From NCBI GenBank assembly GCA_026119855.1, contig JAOWBW010000861.1, positions 186,001 to 250,000 of the forward strand: a DNA stretch of 64,000 nucleotides. Direction: 5' to 3'. The position numbers and the translations under genes are program-made. The stretch's first letter is position 1, and each line of letters begins with the position of its first letter. Source of the stretch: Campanula takesimana. Taxonomy: Eukaryota; Streptophyta; Magnoliopsida; Asterales; Campanulaceae. Shown in pieces: positions 1 to 10,230 of the stretch. The notes under the pieces are model-generated. The model was not told the DNA's origin, did not search any database, and saw only the letters and a program-made list of their open reading frames with translations.

Positions 1-700
1 CCCCTCTTCCTTTCCCCAATTCACCCCGGGAAAACCCCCCGCCGAACCCAACCTCTTGCGGCAAACCCCAGCCGCCTCACTCAATCACTACCCTTCACCC
101 AACCGCACCACTTCTACACCACCAAACCACACCAACTAAACCGCACCCATCAAACCGCACCCACCAAACCGCATCCCGGCTTCAACACCCGACCGGACCA
201 CCCTTCTCACCCGGTCGAACCTCTCCCACCTTTCCCCCTTCATCTTTTCTCCACCGCACATACTCATCCAACCGCACCCACACCCCACCATCTACCGCAC
301 ACCCTACCGCATCCCTCACCACTCTGCCTACCACATCCCCTACCAAACACCCGGTCGAACGACTCTCCTCAACCGACCGGAACCCACCCCTACAACTACT
401 ATACACCCCACCACGGCTCAACCCAATTACGGTCATTCTCTCCTCCTAAACAACCCCAATTGCCTCCCTCCTCCACCCTTACCCCTTATTCAAACATCCC
501 CTTCCCCGGCAAAAACCCCCCGCCGAACTCGTGGCTCACCCATCTCTTGACCTACTGCACCTCCAACCCTACATCCGGCCGAATCACCTAACTCAAACCC
601 CCGTCTTTCTGACGTACAAACTCCCAAGGTACCAAAACAATAAACCCGTCATTGTGACATAAAAACCCCACCCCCGTCATTACGACGTTAAAATCATTTC
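1..700. repeat. C-rich repetitive DNA with clustered CCGCA motifs
   Basis: Pyrimidine-rich sequence with no convincing ORF. The first ~310 bases hold about eight copies of CCGCA on the plus strand, mostly as ACCGCAC or ACCGCAT. The same motif is dispersed through SIRE-1 further right. It may be the tail of a retroelement that starts outside the window; that is inference. The ORF on the minus strand here is low-complexity and is not called. Confidence 0.4.
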
Positions 701-869
701 TCACGTGAGGGGTGTAACCCCTACAATGGTGACGATCAAGGTGACATCACGTGATTCAACCATTGCCAAGACCATCACGGCATCATCAACCACATCCGGG
801 AACTCATCCGCATCAACAACTTCCTCACACCCGGTTCACATCATGTTTTTCCAAGATTGGACTTATCCA

Positions 870-1080
870 AGGATTGTCCATCTTGCGGGAGCGTATAAGG
901 AATATTATATATTCCTAAGTATATTTTGTAAATATCTTTTAGATATTAAACCTAGATATTGTATATCATTAGGAGATTGTAAACAAGCTAGACTAGATCT
1001 AGAACTTTCTATGTAACCCTATAAATATGTAACCTATTGTTCATAATAAAATTGAGTCTTTCATATTATTCTTCTCTACC
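870..1080 (+). repeat. Possible LTR remnant
   Basis: A GCGGGAGCG run is followed by AT-rich sequence with TATA-like and AATAAA-like signals (CTATAAATATG, then ATAATAAAATTGAG). This is the usual layout of a short Copia LTR end. No second copy and no target duplication were found, so the boundaries are loose. Confidence 0.25.
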
Positions 1081-1419
1081 ATGTATGAATTGACTTCGTC
1101 TAAACCCTCCTAAATCCTAATAATGGATACCATTGCCATTTCAGGTCAATTCTTATCAAACTAGTTATCTATCCTCAAATTAGTTTGGGATTGTAGAGTG
1201 CTCTTCTCAATTTCACTTTCCAAACTTACTAGGGTTTTGATTTGCAGCTAGTTAGGGCCGGTTTTAGGACGAAATAATAGATAGTACAGGTTTGTAGCAA
1301 AAGGAGCAAGGGTGAGATGCATAGAATCTTTGAATACCCGTGTCTTTCTCCGCGGCATACCAGAGAATATAAGTCCGATTTCGCCATGTTTGCAAAGCGC
1401 CTGTTTCAGAAAGCAACAC

Positions 1420-1422
<3 letters not shown>

Positions 1423-1465
<43 letters not shown>
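1423..1465. repeat. (ATC)n microsatellite
   Basis: About 14 uninterrupted ATC units. They create spurious poly-Met (minus) and poly-Ile (plus) reading frames. Confidence 0.95.
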
Positions 1466-1589
1466 GGTTTTTCACATGTTTTGACTTAATTATTTCGTTT
1501 GTATTATCTGTTTATGCTAAGTTATGTGATTTAAGGTGTTTGAATGATTGGATTGAGTTGATTTCTTTTTTCGTTGTTTGAATCTATTA

Positions 1590-1840
1590 CTCCATCTGTC
1601 CCGGAAAGATAGTCACTCTTTTTTCGTTGTTACTACGAAGGAACTTTGAAAAATAATTAAGGCTACTTTCAGTTATCTTAATGTGACTCTAAAATTTGGT
1701 ATTAATAGTATTTATAATAGTGTATCAATAACAATTTTTTAATTTTCATTAGAATAATTCAAAATAACTTTAATTATTTCTCAAAGTTCCTTCGTAGTAA
1801 CAACGAAAAAAGAGAGACTATCTTTCTGGGGCAGAGGGAG
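1590..1840. mobile_element. Stowaway MITE, ~250-bp family
   Basis: Terminal inverted repeats of the CTCCNTCTGTCCC type are flanked by TA on each side. The inner arms (TTCGTTGTTACTACGAAGGA and its complement) pair over most of the length. The same family recurs at 42477-42726 and, degraded or interrupted, at 47180-47394 and 52138-52822. Confidence 0.92.
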
Positions 1841-1842
1841 TA

Positions 1843-2150
1843 TCATTATATTGAGTCTCAAAAAAGATGCTAAACTGTGAATTAGTTGTTGAAATATACA
1901 CACAAACTTAGTGTTTTGCTGGAAAATGTGGGATAAATGAAGTGGATCGAGATTTTCGAGTTGGAATTGATCGATTGAAGTTCATGTTACATAAAGAATA
2001 TAGGGTTTAGTCATACATTGGGCTGAATCAGAAACTCATAAAAAATCTGTCTATTGACTCTAGACAGAGTTGGTGCGCGTTACGCGAAAGAGAGTAGTGG
2101 GTAGGTTTGGGGGTGTTTGAGGGAAAGAGGGGCACCGGGTGGGTTTTCCC
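1843..2150. other. Intergenic stretch, nothing recognised
   Basis: AT-rich single-copy-looking sequence between the MITE and a G run. No ORF, RNA gene or repeat signature seen. Confidence 0.4.
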
Positions 2151-2151
2151 C

Positions 2152-2166
2152 GGGGGGGGGGGGGGG
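2152..2166. repeat. Poly-G run (15 G)
   Basis: A homopolymer of 15 G preceded by CCCC. It reads as a Pro run in the minus-strand ORF across it and is a likely site of assembly or sequencing error. Confidence 0.9.
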
Positions 2167-2189
2167 CACAATCATTGGTCCATTGATTA

Positions 2190-2445
2190 CTACTTGATTC
2201 ACGCATTGGAGAATTGACACAAACCAACATATCATTATATGCTTACTGCTACGCCCAACAGAGCCAGTTGAGCTCAACGAGTGCTTGAAAAGCTCCACTT
2301 GAATCTTCGAAATCGCAGGTATTGATACCGGGAAAGTGGAGAATTCATTGGAGGAAACACAAGTGAACAACAAGGGTTTAATGAACTCGATATTCAAAGG
2401 AATCCACCAAAGAATATGAGCCAAATCACCACCCAAAGGCACCCA
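2190..2445 (-). pseudogene. Possible host exon, unidentified
   Basis: On the minus strand an acceptor-like TTATCCCTTAG leads into an open frame beginning GWVPLGGDLAHILWW that stays open for ~85 codons, then reaches a GTAGTA that could be a donor. The composition is protein-like rather than low-complexity until the poly-G run. I do not recognise the family. It could be a real exon of a gene broken up by transposons or a chance ORF. Confidence 0.2.
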
Positions 2446-2484
2446 ACCTAAGGGATAACTTCTAAAACAAAGTCAAAAGACTTA

Positions 2485-2761
2485 GGTGGTGTTTGATGTA
2501 TTAAGCACTTGATGCTTAATGCTTAATAGATTGCAAGTTATATTTTGGAGGTAGGGAGCCTTTAATAACATTGAGGTATAGATGTTAGAGGTTACGTGAG
2601 GCTCTTAATGATTGAGAATCAAAATCATTGCTTAACCAATAAGAGCCTCATGGAACTTTCAACATGTAGAGCTCAATGTTATCAAGGCACCTTACCTCCA
2701 AATTATACCTTGTAATCCATTAAGTATCAAGCATCAAGTGCTTAATACATCAAACACCACC
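2485..2761. mobile_element. Tourist-like MITE (PIF/Harbinger type)
   Basis: Near-perfect terminal inverted repeats (GGTGGTGTTTGATGTATTAA at the left, its complement at the right) are flanked by the 3-bp duplication TTA (2482-2484 and 2762-2764). The length of 277 bp and the TTA target fit Tourist-type MITEs. There is no coding capacity. Confidence 0.88.
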
Positions 2762-2901
2762 TTAATCTTTTATATAAAACTCAACTCACTCTCTCATTAC
2801 AATTGCACTACAAGGGTATTTATAATACTCTTTAATCTTTTATATAAAACTCAACTCACTCTCTCATTACAATTGCACTACAAGGGTATTTATAATACTC
2901 T
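2762..2901. repeat. Tandem duplication, 2 x 70 bp
   Basis: Two essentially identical 70-bp units (2762-2831 and 2832-2901), each containing TTTTATATAAAACTCAACTC. The first unit starts exactly at the TTA target duplication of the adjacent Tourist-like MITE. Confidence 0.93.
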
Positions 2902-3893
2902 TGGAACATCCCTCCAAGCTTAGGAATATCAAAAATACTTAAAATGATAAACTTAAGAATTAATTACATATAAATAAGATAGAGGATTCATCCAAAGATT
3001 CATGAAACTCTTCAAATTAGTCAAAATTCGGATGAGAATGTCCTTCTGACTACCCTTCAGTAAATAAATCATAACTAATTCCACAAAAATCCAAATGGTG
3101 ATCTGTAAAAAGAAACAGAAAGTAGACTTGTATATCTTTCCAATGATATATTATAAGCTTGCTGAAACTTCATAAATAATTACCAGATTGCCCTTTAATC
3201 GGACCCAAAATTCTGGGTGATTATTTTGTTTGTCAACAACCTTTTGTACCAATCTTTCGGATAGTTTTTGTACCGCTAACCCGCTCCACCGATAATAAAT
3301 AACAAGGACATGTAGAGGGTACGTTTCCTGCATCAGGTATAACCCTTATTGGCTGTTATACATTTTTTTATTGCTTTCTCTAATGTCATTTCTATGACAT
3401 CTACTATAATCATCTATATTGTGATGGTAAAAGGATGTAGTTTTTTTTTTAATTAGGTAGGGATGTAATGGTAGAGTGAATAATCTGCATTGGGTTTTGT
3501 AAGTGGCAAAAAAATGGGACAGGTAAAATAGGAAATATGGACAATATAAATAAGACGGAGGGAATAGCACAGATGAACATCTACCAATCAAAAATAATAA
3601 TAATGATGATAATACATTTACTCTTTCTATAGCATCATTGTGAGATTACAGTTATCAAAAGGGACCAATTGTGTAAATGTAATATTGTAAGCCTATTGAG
3701 ACAAGTATTTCAACATTGATTCATCTCAGATTTTCATTTTACTCCATATTAGCTATTCTGTCCACTTCCAAGGTTTTTTTCTTTGACCTAGTTCAGAGAG
3801 TATCTGAATGTGATTGTTGTATGATGCATACGTTTGTAATGATTTATGTGTTGTAAGTTAACCTTTTCCAGTGCTATGGTCTTTGTATTTCAG
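2902..3893. other. AT-rich intergenic/intronic sequence
   Basis: No convincing gene. A single Stowaway-like end (AAGACGGAGGGAATA, about 3552-3567) has no partner, so it is probably the remains of a truncated MITE. Confidence 0.4.
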
Positions 3894-3977
3894 AGAAGTT
3901 GTGGGCAGACATGGAGAGTATCGAGGCAAACTACTCACGACGGTTGGACAGTCGCATTAGTCGGGAAAATCTTAAAA
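3894..3977 (+). CDS. Putative internal exon of an unidentified host gene
   Basis: An 84-nt stretch (28 codons, phase-preserving) sits between a good acceptor (TTTGTATTTCAG) and a donor-like GTGAGC. In frame it encodes a charged, helical peptide containing EKLWADMESIEANYSRRLD. No partner exons could be assigned, because the downstream DNA is filled by a Gypsy element starting at 4030. I do not recognise the family. It could be a coincidental pairing of splice-like sites. Confidence 0.3.
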
Positions 3978-4412
3978 GTGAGCTGCTATATTTTTGTATT
4001 CTATCTTTTCTCTCACTTGATTATACATGTGTAGACACCGAAAATTTGGCAATGTTAATTAATTTTTGACTTATTAAATTAGTCAAAGTGTTGACTTGTT
4101 AAAGAATACAAAAGTCAAAGCCCACATATTATTTCAATGTCTCATTTCTTAATATGTTGGTAAAGTCCAAACAAAATAAATGGACAACCCAATATATTAG
4201 AATTATTTTTCAAATAATTCCCTTTTGAATATGTACCAGAATGACATTAGGGAAAATTTATGTACCAAAATGACCACTTTGTGAGAAGTCGGCATTGGTA
4301 GTGCCGTTTTTTGTTTGAAGTCGTCATTGGCAATGCCGACTTTAGGTTTAACGTGAAGTCGGCATTGGCAACGCCGACTTTAGCTAGGGTTTACAGAAAA
4401 CGTCATTGTCAT

Positions 4413-4592
4413 GAGTGGGGTTAATAGTATGTTGGTTGAATGAATTGTGTGGTGAAAAATGAAGAGAGATAATGAGTGGGTGAGGTAGATTGAATATAAA
4501 ATTATAAAAAGATTACCATTTTGGGGAGTCTCAAGTGAAGTGGGGACGGACCAAAATAGAAATAAGTTTCAAGTGAGGTGGGACGGAGGGAG
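4413..4592. mobile_element. Truncated Stowaway MITE
   Basis: Ends GTGGGACGGAGGGAG before TA. It matches, in inverse orientation, the left arm of the element at 42271-42793 (shared GGTTGAAT, GAATATAAAATT, GAGTCTCAAGTGA blocks). The other half is missing. Confidence 0.75.
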
Positions 4593-4777
4593 TATATGAG
4601 ATCATAGTCTGTTTGACATTAATGTTTTAAATATATATTCAAAGAGTATATACTGTAATATTCTATTTTGAATTTCTTTAAAATTGTATAATTACATTCG
4701 CTCATTCGAAAATGTGAAATATTTGCAATTTGGTAATGGAATATTGTGTAGGTACTTGACTAATTTGTTATGAAGTA

Positions 4778-5091
4778 CTCCTTCCGTCTTGTTTAAGGTT
4801 TTTAGTTTGACTTTGCACGCTTATTAATAAATCAAGTGTAAAACAAAGAAAAATGGGTCAACAAACGTAGGGAGGTGAGGATATAATTGTCAAAACACTA
4901 TTCAAAAAGCAAATGAGTTAAAACTAAGTTGGGTAAGTAATGGTTTTTTTTGTAATTAAATGAACCTTTTGATGGCAAGATTATCCAAGACACTATTCAT
5001 ATTTTTCCATTTATGGAATAAAGCAACTAAGAACCTTAATCTGGGACAAACCAAAAAGGAAAGTAAGAACCTTAAACTGAGACGGAGGGAG
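4778..5091. mobile_element. Stowaway MITE (314 bp)
   Basis: CTCCTTCCGTCTTGTTTAAG at the left and its complement ending GACGGAGGGAG at the right, flanked by TA. It lies inside the MULE. Confidence 0.88.
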
Positions 5092-5700
5092 TATAAAGAA
5101 TATAAGTACTATGTACTTTAAAAATTCAGCAGTTGTAATTGTTGGTGAAAAGTTTGGTACATAATATTCGTGGGTAAAATATTTTTGGATGTGAATATAA
5201 ATATAAAATATACTCCATAATTAAATCGAAGTGAGATTGTTCATATAAGCAACTACTCCCTTCATTGACAATGACGTTTTCTGTAAGCCCTAGCTAAAGT
5301 CGGCGTTGCCAATGCCGACTTCACTTTAAACCTAAAGTCGGCATTGCCAATGACAACTTCAAACCAAAAACGGCACTACCAATGCCGACTTCAAACCAAA
5401 AAACGGCACTACCAATGCCGACTTCTCACAAAGTGGTCATTTTGGTACATAAATTTTCCCTAGTGTCATTCTGGTACATATGGATTCAAAAGGGAATTAT
5501 TTGAAAAAAAATCCAATATATTATAAATGGATCCGCTCAAGTCATAAAATACTTTGGCCCATGGAAAAGCCCAAGTCTTGCTATTAAATTCAAAATGATG
5601 ATTACTCTAATTATTTTATTCCTTATTAACAAAAAAAGAGTAAAATATGTTAATTTGGGAAAGTCAAATACATGTCCATAAATAACTCACATGTCTAGCC

Positions 5701-5710
5701 TATAAATAGG
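5701..5710 (+). promoter_or_regulatory. TATA box of the Gypsy LTR
   Basis: TATAAATAGG, followed within ~30 bp by the repetitive R-U5 leader. This is the expected start of the retrotransposon transcript. Confidence 0.6.
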
Positions 5711-6510
5711 AGGCTTTGCAAAGAGTTGAGACAGACGGAGAAATCTCTACAAGAACAAGCCAAAGCTCTGCCAAGACTTCAAGCAAGACCTTCAACCTCA
5801 ACTTCAACATCAAGAAATTCCGACGAAGAACAACAAGGTCAAGCTGTTCAAAGTCGACATCTTCAACAACAAATCACTTGACAAAGAACAACAAGCCACC
5901 GAGCCTTTCAAGTCAACATCAAATCAAATCGACGAAGAACACCAAGCCACGTGCCGTTCAGAGTCAACATCAAATCAAATCAAATCGACAAAGAACACCA
6001 AGCCACGTGTCGTTCAGAGTCAACATCAAATCAACTCGACAAAGAACAACAAGTCACTGCACCGTTCAACGTCAACGTCTTCATCAACTTCATTCAAGAT
6101 CAAGCCTCCACGGCCCTCTTTGAAGTCTAGAAGAAGATTTCAAATCTTGTTCGAGATCAAATCCATCGGCCCTCGTCCAAGATTGCAATCCAAGATTAAA
6201 CTATTCGGACTCGAGAGAAAGTCGCTCGACCCTTACCCAAAACCACGCCCAAGCTTCAACAAATCAAATCTGAGATCAAGCCTATCCGGCCCTCGTAAAA
6301 ACCAAGCTCAAGCTTCAACAGAAAGACCCGAGATCAAGCACATTCGGCCCTCAAAGTTTAAATCACAACGGAGAAAGAATCAGAGGATTATTACCTTGTA
6401 ATAGGTAAAATCATAGAGTTGTAACCTACATCATTTGATAAATAATAAAATTCATTTCTTGTGCATTTAATTTCGTGCCCACGTGTTAGACGAGAAATTA
6501 GTGTGTACAA

Positions 6511-6533
6511 ATTTTGGCACGCTCAGTGGGACC
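6511..6533 (+). promoter_or_regulatory. Primer-binding-site region of the Gypsy element
   Basis: TTTTGGCACGCTCAGTGGGA directly after the LTR end. This block is typical of plant Gypsy elements at this place. The priming tRNA was not determined. Confidence 0.5.
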
Positions 6534-6850
6534 ACTCTACCTCTCATCTCTTTCTCTGCAAGACTCCTCAAGAAAAAGACACTACATTCAGAAACGATGA
6601 CACCAAAGAAAGGCATCGCTCAAGTTAACAAGGCAAAGCATGTAGCAGCCGCAGACGCCAAGGTGAGTCCACATGAAAATCCAAATCATAAATCAAGCAT
6701 TGGAACATCTCTGGGGCAATAAGTAAGTCTAACTCGAAGAAGCACTCTGACTCGTGCACTTTTGCCATGCCGGTGATGGTGACCAACGCAACTTCAATGG
6801 AAGAAAAACTTACAAATATGGCCCAATCCATTTAAAGACTAACCAAAATT

Positions 6851-7837
6851 GTGGCAGATAAAGACTTAGAGATTGCTTCCCTCATTAACAAACTCGAAAA
6901 TCAACACATCAGCAAGTCAAGCCAAGATCAAACTTATCAACAAGGATTCATTCACCAAAACGATCAATCCGAAAAGCACGAGCATGCATCTACTTCAAAG
7001 CAACTAAAAGGCGGAAACCATCAACAATCATCACTTGGATCGATATCCGTTCAACATCTTCAGGATATGATAACCAACGCAATTCGAGCACAATATGGGG
7101 GCCCTACTCAAAGCAGTTTCATATACGCGAAGGCCTACACAAGAAGGATTGACAACATGAAGATGCCATCAGGCTACCAACCGCCTAAGTTACAACAATT
7201 TGATGGGAAAGGAAACCCAAGGCAACACATTTTGCACTTTATGGAAACATGCAACAATGCGGGAACAGAAGGTGATCTACTTGTCAAACAATTTGTACGA
7301 TCCCTACAAGGAAGTGCATTCGATTGGTACACCAATCTAGAGCCTGAGTCAATAGACAGTTGGGGACAACTGGAAAAAGAGTTCCTAACAAGATTCTATA
7401 GTACTCATCGTATTGTAAGCATGGTTGAGCTAACCAATACCAAGCAAAGGCCGTACGAGCCAGTGGTTGAGTACACCAACAGGTGGCGTTATTTGAGCTT
7501 GGACTGTAAAGAAAAGATCTCTGACTAGTCTGGAATCGAGCTTTGTATGCAAGGCATGCACTGGGGTTTTTGGTACATCTTACAAAGCTTTAAACCTCAA
7601 ACCTTTGAAGAATTAGCTACAAGGGCACATGACATAGAGATGAGCATAGCCAACCATGGAGAAAGCGTCATAGAAGGTGACAACAGCGACGACAATGACA
7701 CTCCTGAAGAGTCGGCAAGTGATAGTGAAATCTCTTTCTACATGTCATCCAAAAGTTCAAAAGAATCCACGGATGATGATTATCTTGAATATCAAAACGA
7801 GCATCGTTTCTCTATCAACAATGATGAATCTCTATAA
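6851..7837 (+). pseudogene. gag: Gypsy gag (retrotransposon gag), one nonsense codon
   Basis: The capsid-like retrotransposon gag domain is clear: PPKLQQFDGKGNPRQHILHF, then VRSLQGSAFDWY, then EKEFLTRFYSTHR and EYTNRWRYLSLDCKEKISD. The frame is interrupted by a single TAG at 7526-7528 and continues in the same frame as GIELCMQGMHWGFWYILQ to a stop at 7837. Gag packages the element RNA in cytoplasmic particles. The zinc knuckle, protease and polymerase normally downstream are absent; after 7837 there is A-rich filler and a MITE. The true N-terminus may lie upstream, as open sequence exists from 6597. Confidence 0.85.
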
Positions 7838-7973
7838 AGTTGCATTATGCTCCTGGCCCGTACGAGCTTAAACTACGAACGGCAAAAAAAAATAAAAATA
7901 AAAACAAAAAAAAACAAGTTGATTGAACGTGGTGGAAGTTGTCCTGCCTACATCAACTCCTGGCTGACAAATA

Positions 7974-8152
7974 CTCCCTCCGTCCCAAAATGATATTCTC
8001 ATTTGATTATTCAAACTTTTTAAGGATATGAACAGTTGCTTCACTATCCATGTTTTGTTTATGCACTTTTAAGGCCAAAATGTAGAAACAAGAAGAACCT
8101 TTTGGGACAACGAGAAATGGCAAATAGGAAGATCATTTTGGGACGGGGGGAG
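7974..8152. mobile_element. Stowaway MITE (179 bp family)
   Basis: Termini CTCCCTCCGTCCCAAAATGA and the complement ending GGACGGGGGGAG, flanked by TA. Same size and sequence family as 9695-9873. A third, inverted member is at 53368-53550. Confidence 0.92.
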
Positions 8153-9694
8153 TATGATCACTTGATTGATGAAGTACACAAGAAATTTCCAACCCTGCCT
8201 CAAACGCAACATATTGATATTTTTAGTCTAGCTCTCCAAAAGCTTCTCCCATGCTAACTCCTGATGATCAGAAAATGGGTGTTCACAAATCTGAAGAAGT
8301 CATTGCCTTTTAATTAATTTGTGAGCTCTGGCGGCAGTAGTTCCGATATTACAGGAAATGGTTTTTTTTTTTTTTTTTTTTGGAAGAAAATATCCACTTA
8401 TAGTTAGAATAATAAGGTTTCACTACATTTAAAAAATAATTTAAAAAGAAATATTTCTTATAGAAGATGGGAATAGTTAGGAAGTAAATATTACCCTTGC
8501 CTTGGTACGGGGTAGGAACTAGACTATCTTTTTCTTCTTCCTCTCCTCAGATCTATCTCAAATTTACACAATCTGGGTTTTCCATTTTCAATTTTATAGT
8601 TTTTCTTTTTATCTTGGTTTCAATTTGGGATTTGAGATATTTTAGAAAGTGAATTTTTCAAGACTAGAACTTTTCAAAGTTGTGTTCATTTCGATCTATT
8701 ATAATCTGTCAATTTGTTCAATTTGATTTTCCAAAAGTGATCCAAGGATTAGTTCTTGTTTCTTAGTGGTGGTGGTAAAGGTGCTCGTCATGTATAGGGG
8801 TAGGCTATGGTAGTGTTGTGATGACCATATAGATATTGTGGTGTTCATTTTGGTGGTGCTGGTTATTTTGGAGGTGATGTTCCTGGTGGCTGTGGACGGT
8901 GGTAGACAATGATGAGATGGTTAATCTAAGTTAACTCGGTTTTCCAGATTTTACTAACAAATTCGTTAATCTAACAACTTATTAACGAAATGGGGAAAAG
9001 AAATCACAATAGTTAACAAATTATTTAACGAAGTGAAACAAAGTATAACATACATTATTAATTAAAACGACGTAGTTTTGTGCCAATTCAGTAACTTCAT
9101 ACATTATCAATCCATTTGGCGTATCTTTTTCCACGCATTTTGCAAAAATACCCAAATCAGCCTCCTAGTTAGTATTTCCGTCAATTTTTTGATGGAAAGT
9201 TAACGATGGCCGAATTCGCACTCATTTTTCTTGAGTACAAGGGCAAATATAGCAATTATTGAGTTTGAGAGCATATCTGCATCTTAGACCCAAGTACGGG
9301 GGCATAAATCTATATTTTCCCTAACCTTAAAGATTTATATCCCTTGTACTCTCTTCATAAATGCTCAGCCTTTGAATGAATCCAATCTCTACGTTTTTCA
9401 CTTGCCTATTGTCCAACTTTCTCTTTTATGCGTAATATCCTTCTTCAACTTCTTTGCTTAATTCTAGCAATCCATCTTAATACAACCTGATTAATGGACC
9501 AACAAAAACACAATCTTGCAAAATATATTAAATATTATTTTAAGATAATATTGTGAAGATAATGTTCAAATATTATTCAGACTTTCGTCTGATGACACTG
9601 AGACAGTGTTGGCAGCACTTGTAATAACACCACATTCTGCACTTACAAATCCCAAAATACATTAACAGTCTTTTAACTTTTCACTTTTTCAATA
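8153..9694. other. Non-coding stretch after the Gypsy remnant
   Basis: 8153-8330 looks like leftover Gypsy untranslated sequence. A T run lies near 8370. From ~8500 a pyrimidine-rich block and a GGTGGT-rich block (8765-8920) are followed by AT-rich sequence. No protein frame, tRNA or element boundary could be supported. Confidence 0.4.
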
Positions 9695-9873
9695 CTCCCT
9701 CCGTCCCAAAATAATCTTCACATTTGACTATTCAAACTTTTTAAAGATATGAATATTTGCTTCACTAGCCATGTCGTGTTCATGCACATTTAAGCCTAAA
9801 TTGTAGAAATATGAAGAACTTTTTGGGACAATGAAAAATGGCAAATGAGAATATCAGTTCACGACAGGGTGAG
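9695..9873. mobile_element. Stowaway MITE (179 bp family)
   Basis: CTCCCTCCGTCCCAAAATAA at the left and a more degraded right end (GACAGGGTGAG) before TA. Nearly the same sequence and exactly the same length as 7974-8152. Confidence 0.9.
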
Positions 9874-10000
9874 TATAATGTTGTATGTTGGATCAGTCTG
9901 TAGCTTCTAAGTTACTTAACTTTTCATTGTTTCCTTCTTCATATGAGTATTATGCTGGTCCCATGTATGCAGATAACTCTATCAGAAATATAGATAACTC

Positions 10001-10184
10001 TATCAGAAATATAAAAGAGATCTCAATTTTATTGATTAACTTGTGAAGAAGATATATACAATAGGTATTCTTGGAGAGCAAGATATTAAGTCCTAACTAT
10101 TATGGAATCCCTAATACAAAAGGAAACAAGATATATAGTCAGAAATAAAGAACTAACTAGGAGTCTTCTAGAGAATCTCTAACA
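10001..10184 (-). repeat. Copia-1 3' LTR
   Basis: On the minus strand it reads TGTTAGAGATTC ... TATTTCTGATA. It is preceded on that strand by a polypurine tract, ACGGGGGCA. The left flank carries an extra partial copy of the LTR tip (9980-9999). Confidence 0.93.
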
Positions 10185-10193
10185 TGCCCCCGT
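10185..10193 (-). promoter_or_regulatory. Copia-1 polypurine tract
   Basis: Minus-strand ACGGGGGCA abuts the 3' LTR, where plus-strand DNA synthesis is primed. Confidence 0.7.
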
Positions 10194-10230
10194 AAGATGG
10201 ACGATCGATGAGTGAGACCAATCTTGGACA

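Larger units (their letters stand above)
4200..5512. mobile_element. Non-autonomous MULE with long terminal inverted repeats
   Basis: Inverted repeats of ~210 bp (start GAATTATTTTTCAAATAATT) are flanked by an 11-bp direct duplication, CCAATATATTA, at 4189-4199 and 5513-5523. Long inverted repeats and a 9-11-bp target duplication are the marks of Mutator-like elements. The arms contain several short palindromes of the form GTCGGCATTG/CAATGCCGAC. There is no transposase ORF; the interior holds two Stowaway MITEs. Confidence 0.88.
4030..6509 (+). repeat. 5' LTR of a Gypsy-type element (with nested MULE)
   Basis: Begins TGTAGACACCG and ends GTGTGTACA, immediately followed by a primer-site-like TTTTGGCACGCTCAGTGGGA. 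A TATA box (TATAAATAGG, 5701-5710) lies about 810 bp before the end. Without the MULE at 4200-5512 and its duplicated target, the LTR is ~1.16 kb. The part after the TATA box repeats GACAAAGAACAACAAGCCAC-like units. No matching 3' LTR was found, so the element is truncated. Confidence 0.75.

Noticed and set aside
1248..1581. ORFs with poly-Met or poly-Ile runs
   Set aside because: Created by the (ATC)n microsatellite.
2080..2200. Start of the 120-codon minus ORF with a Pro run
   Set aside because: The run is the poly-G homopolymer; only the part right of it looks protein-like and is listed separately with low confidence.
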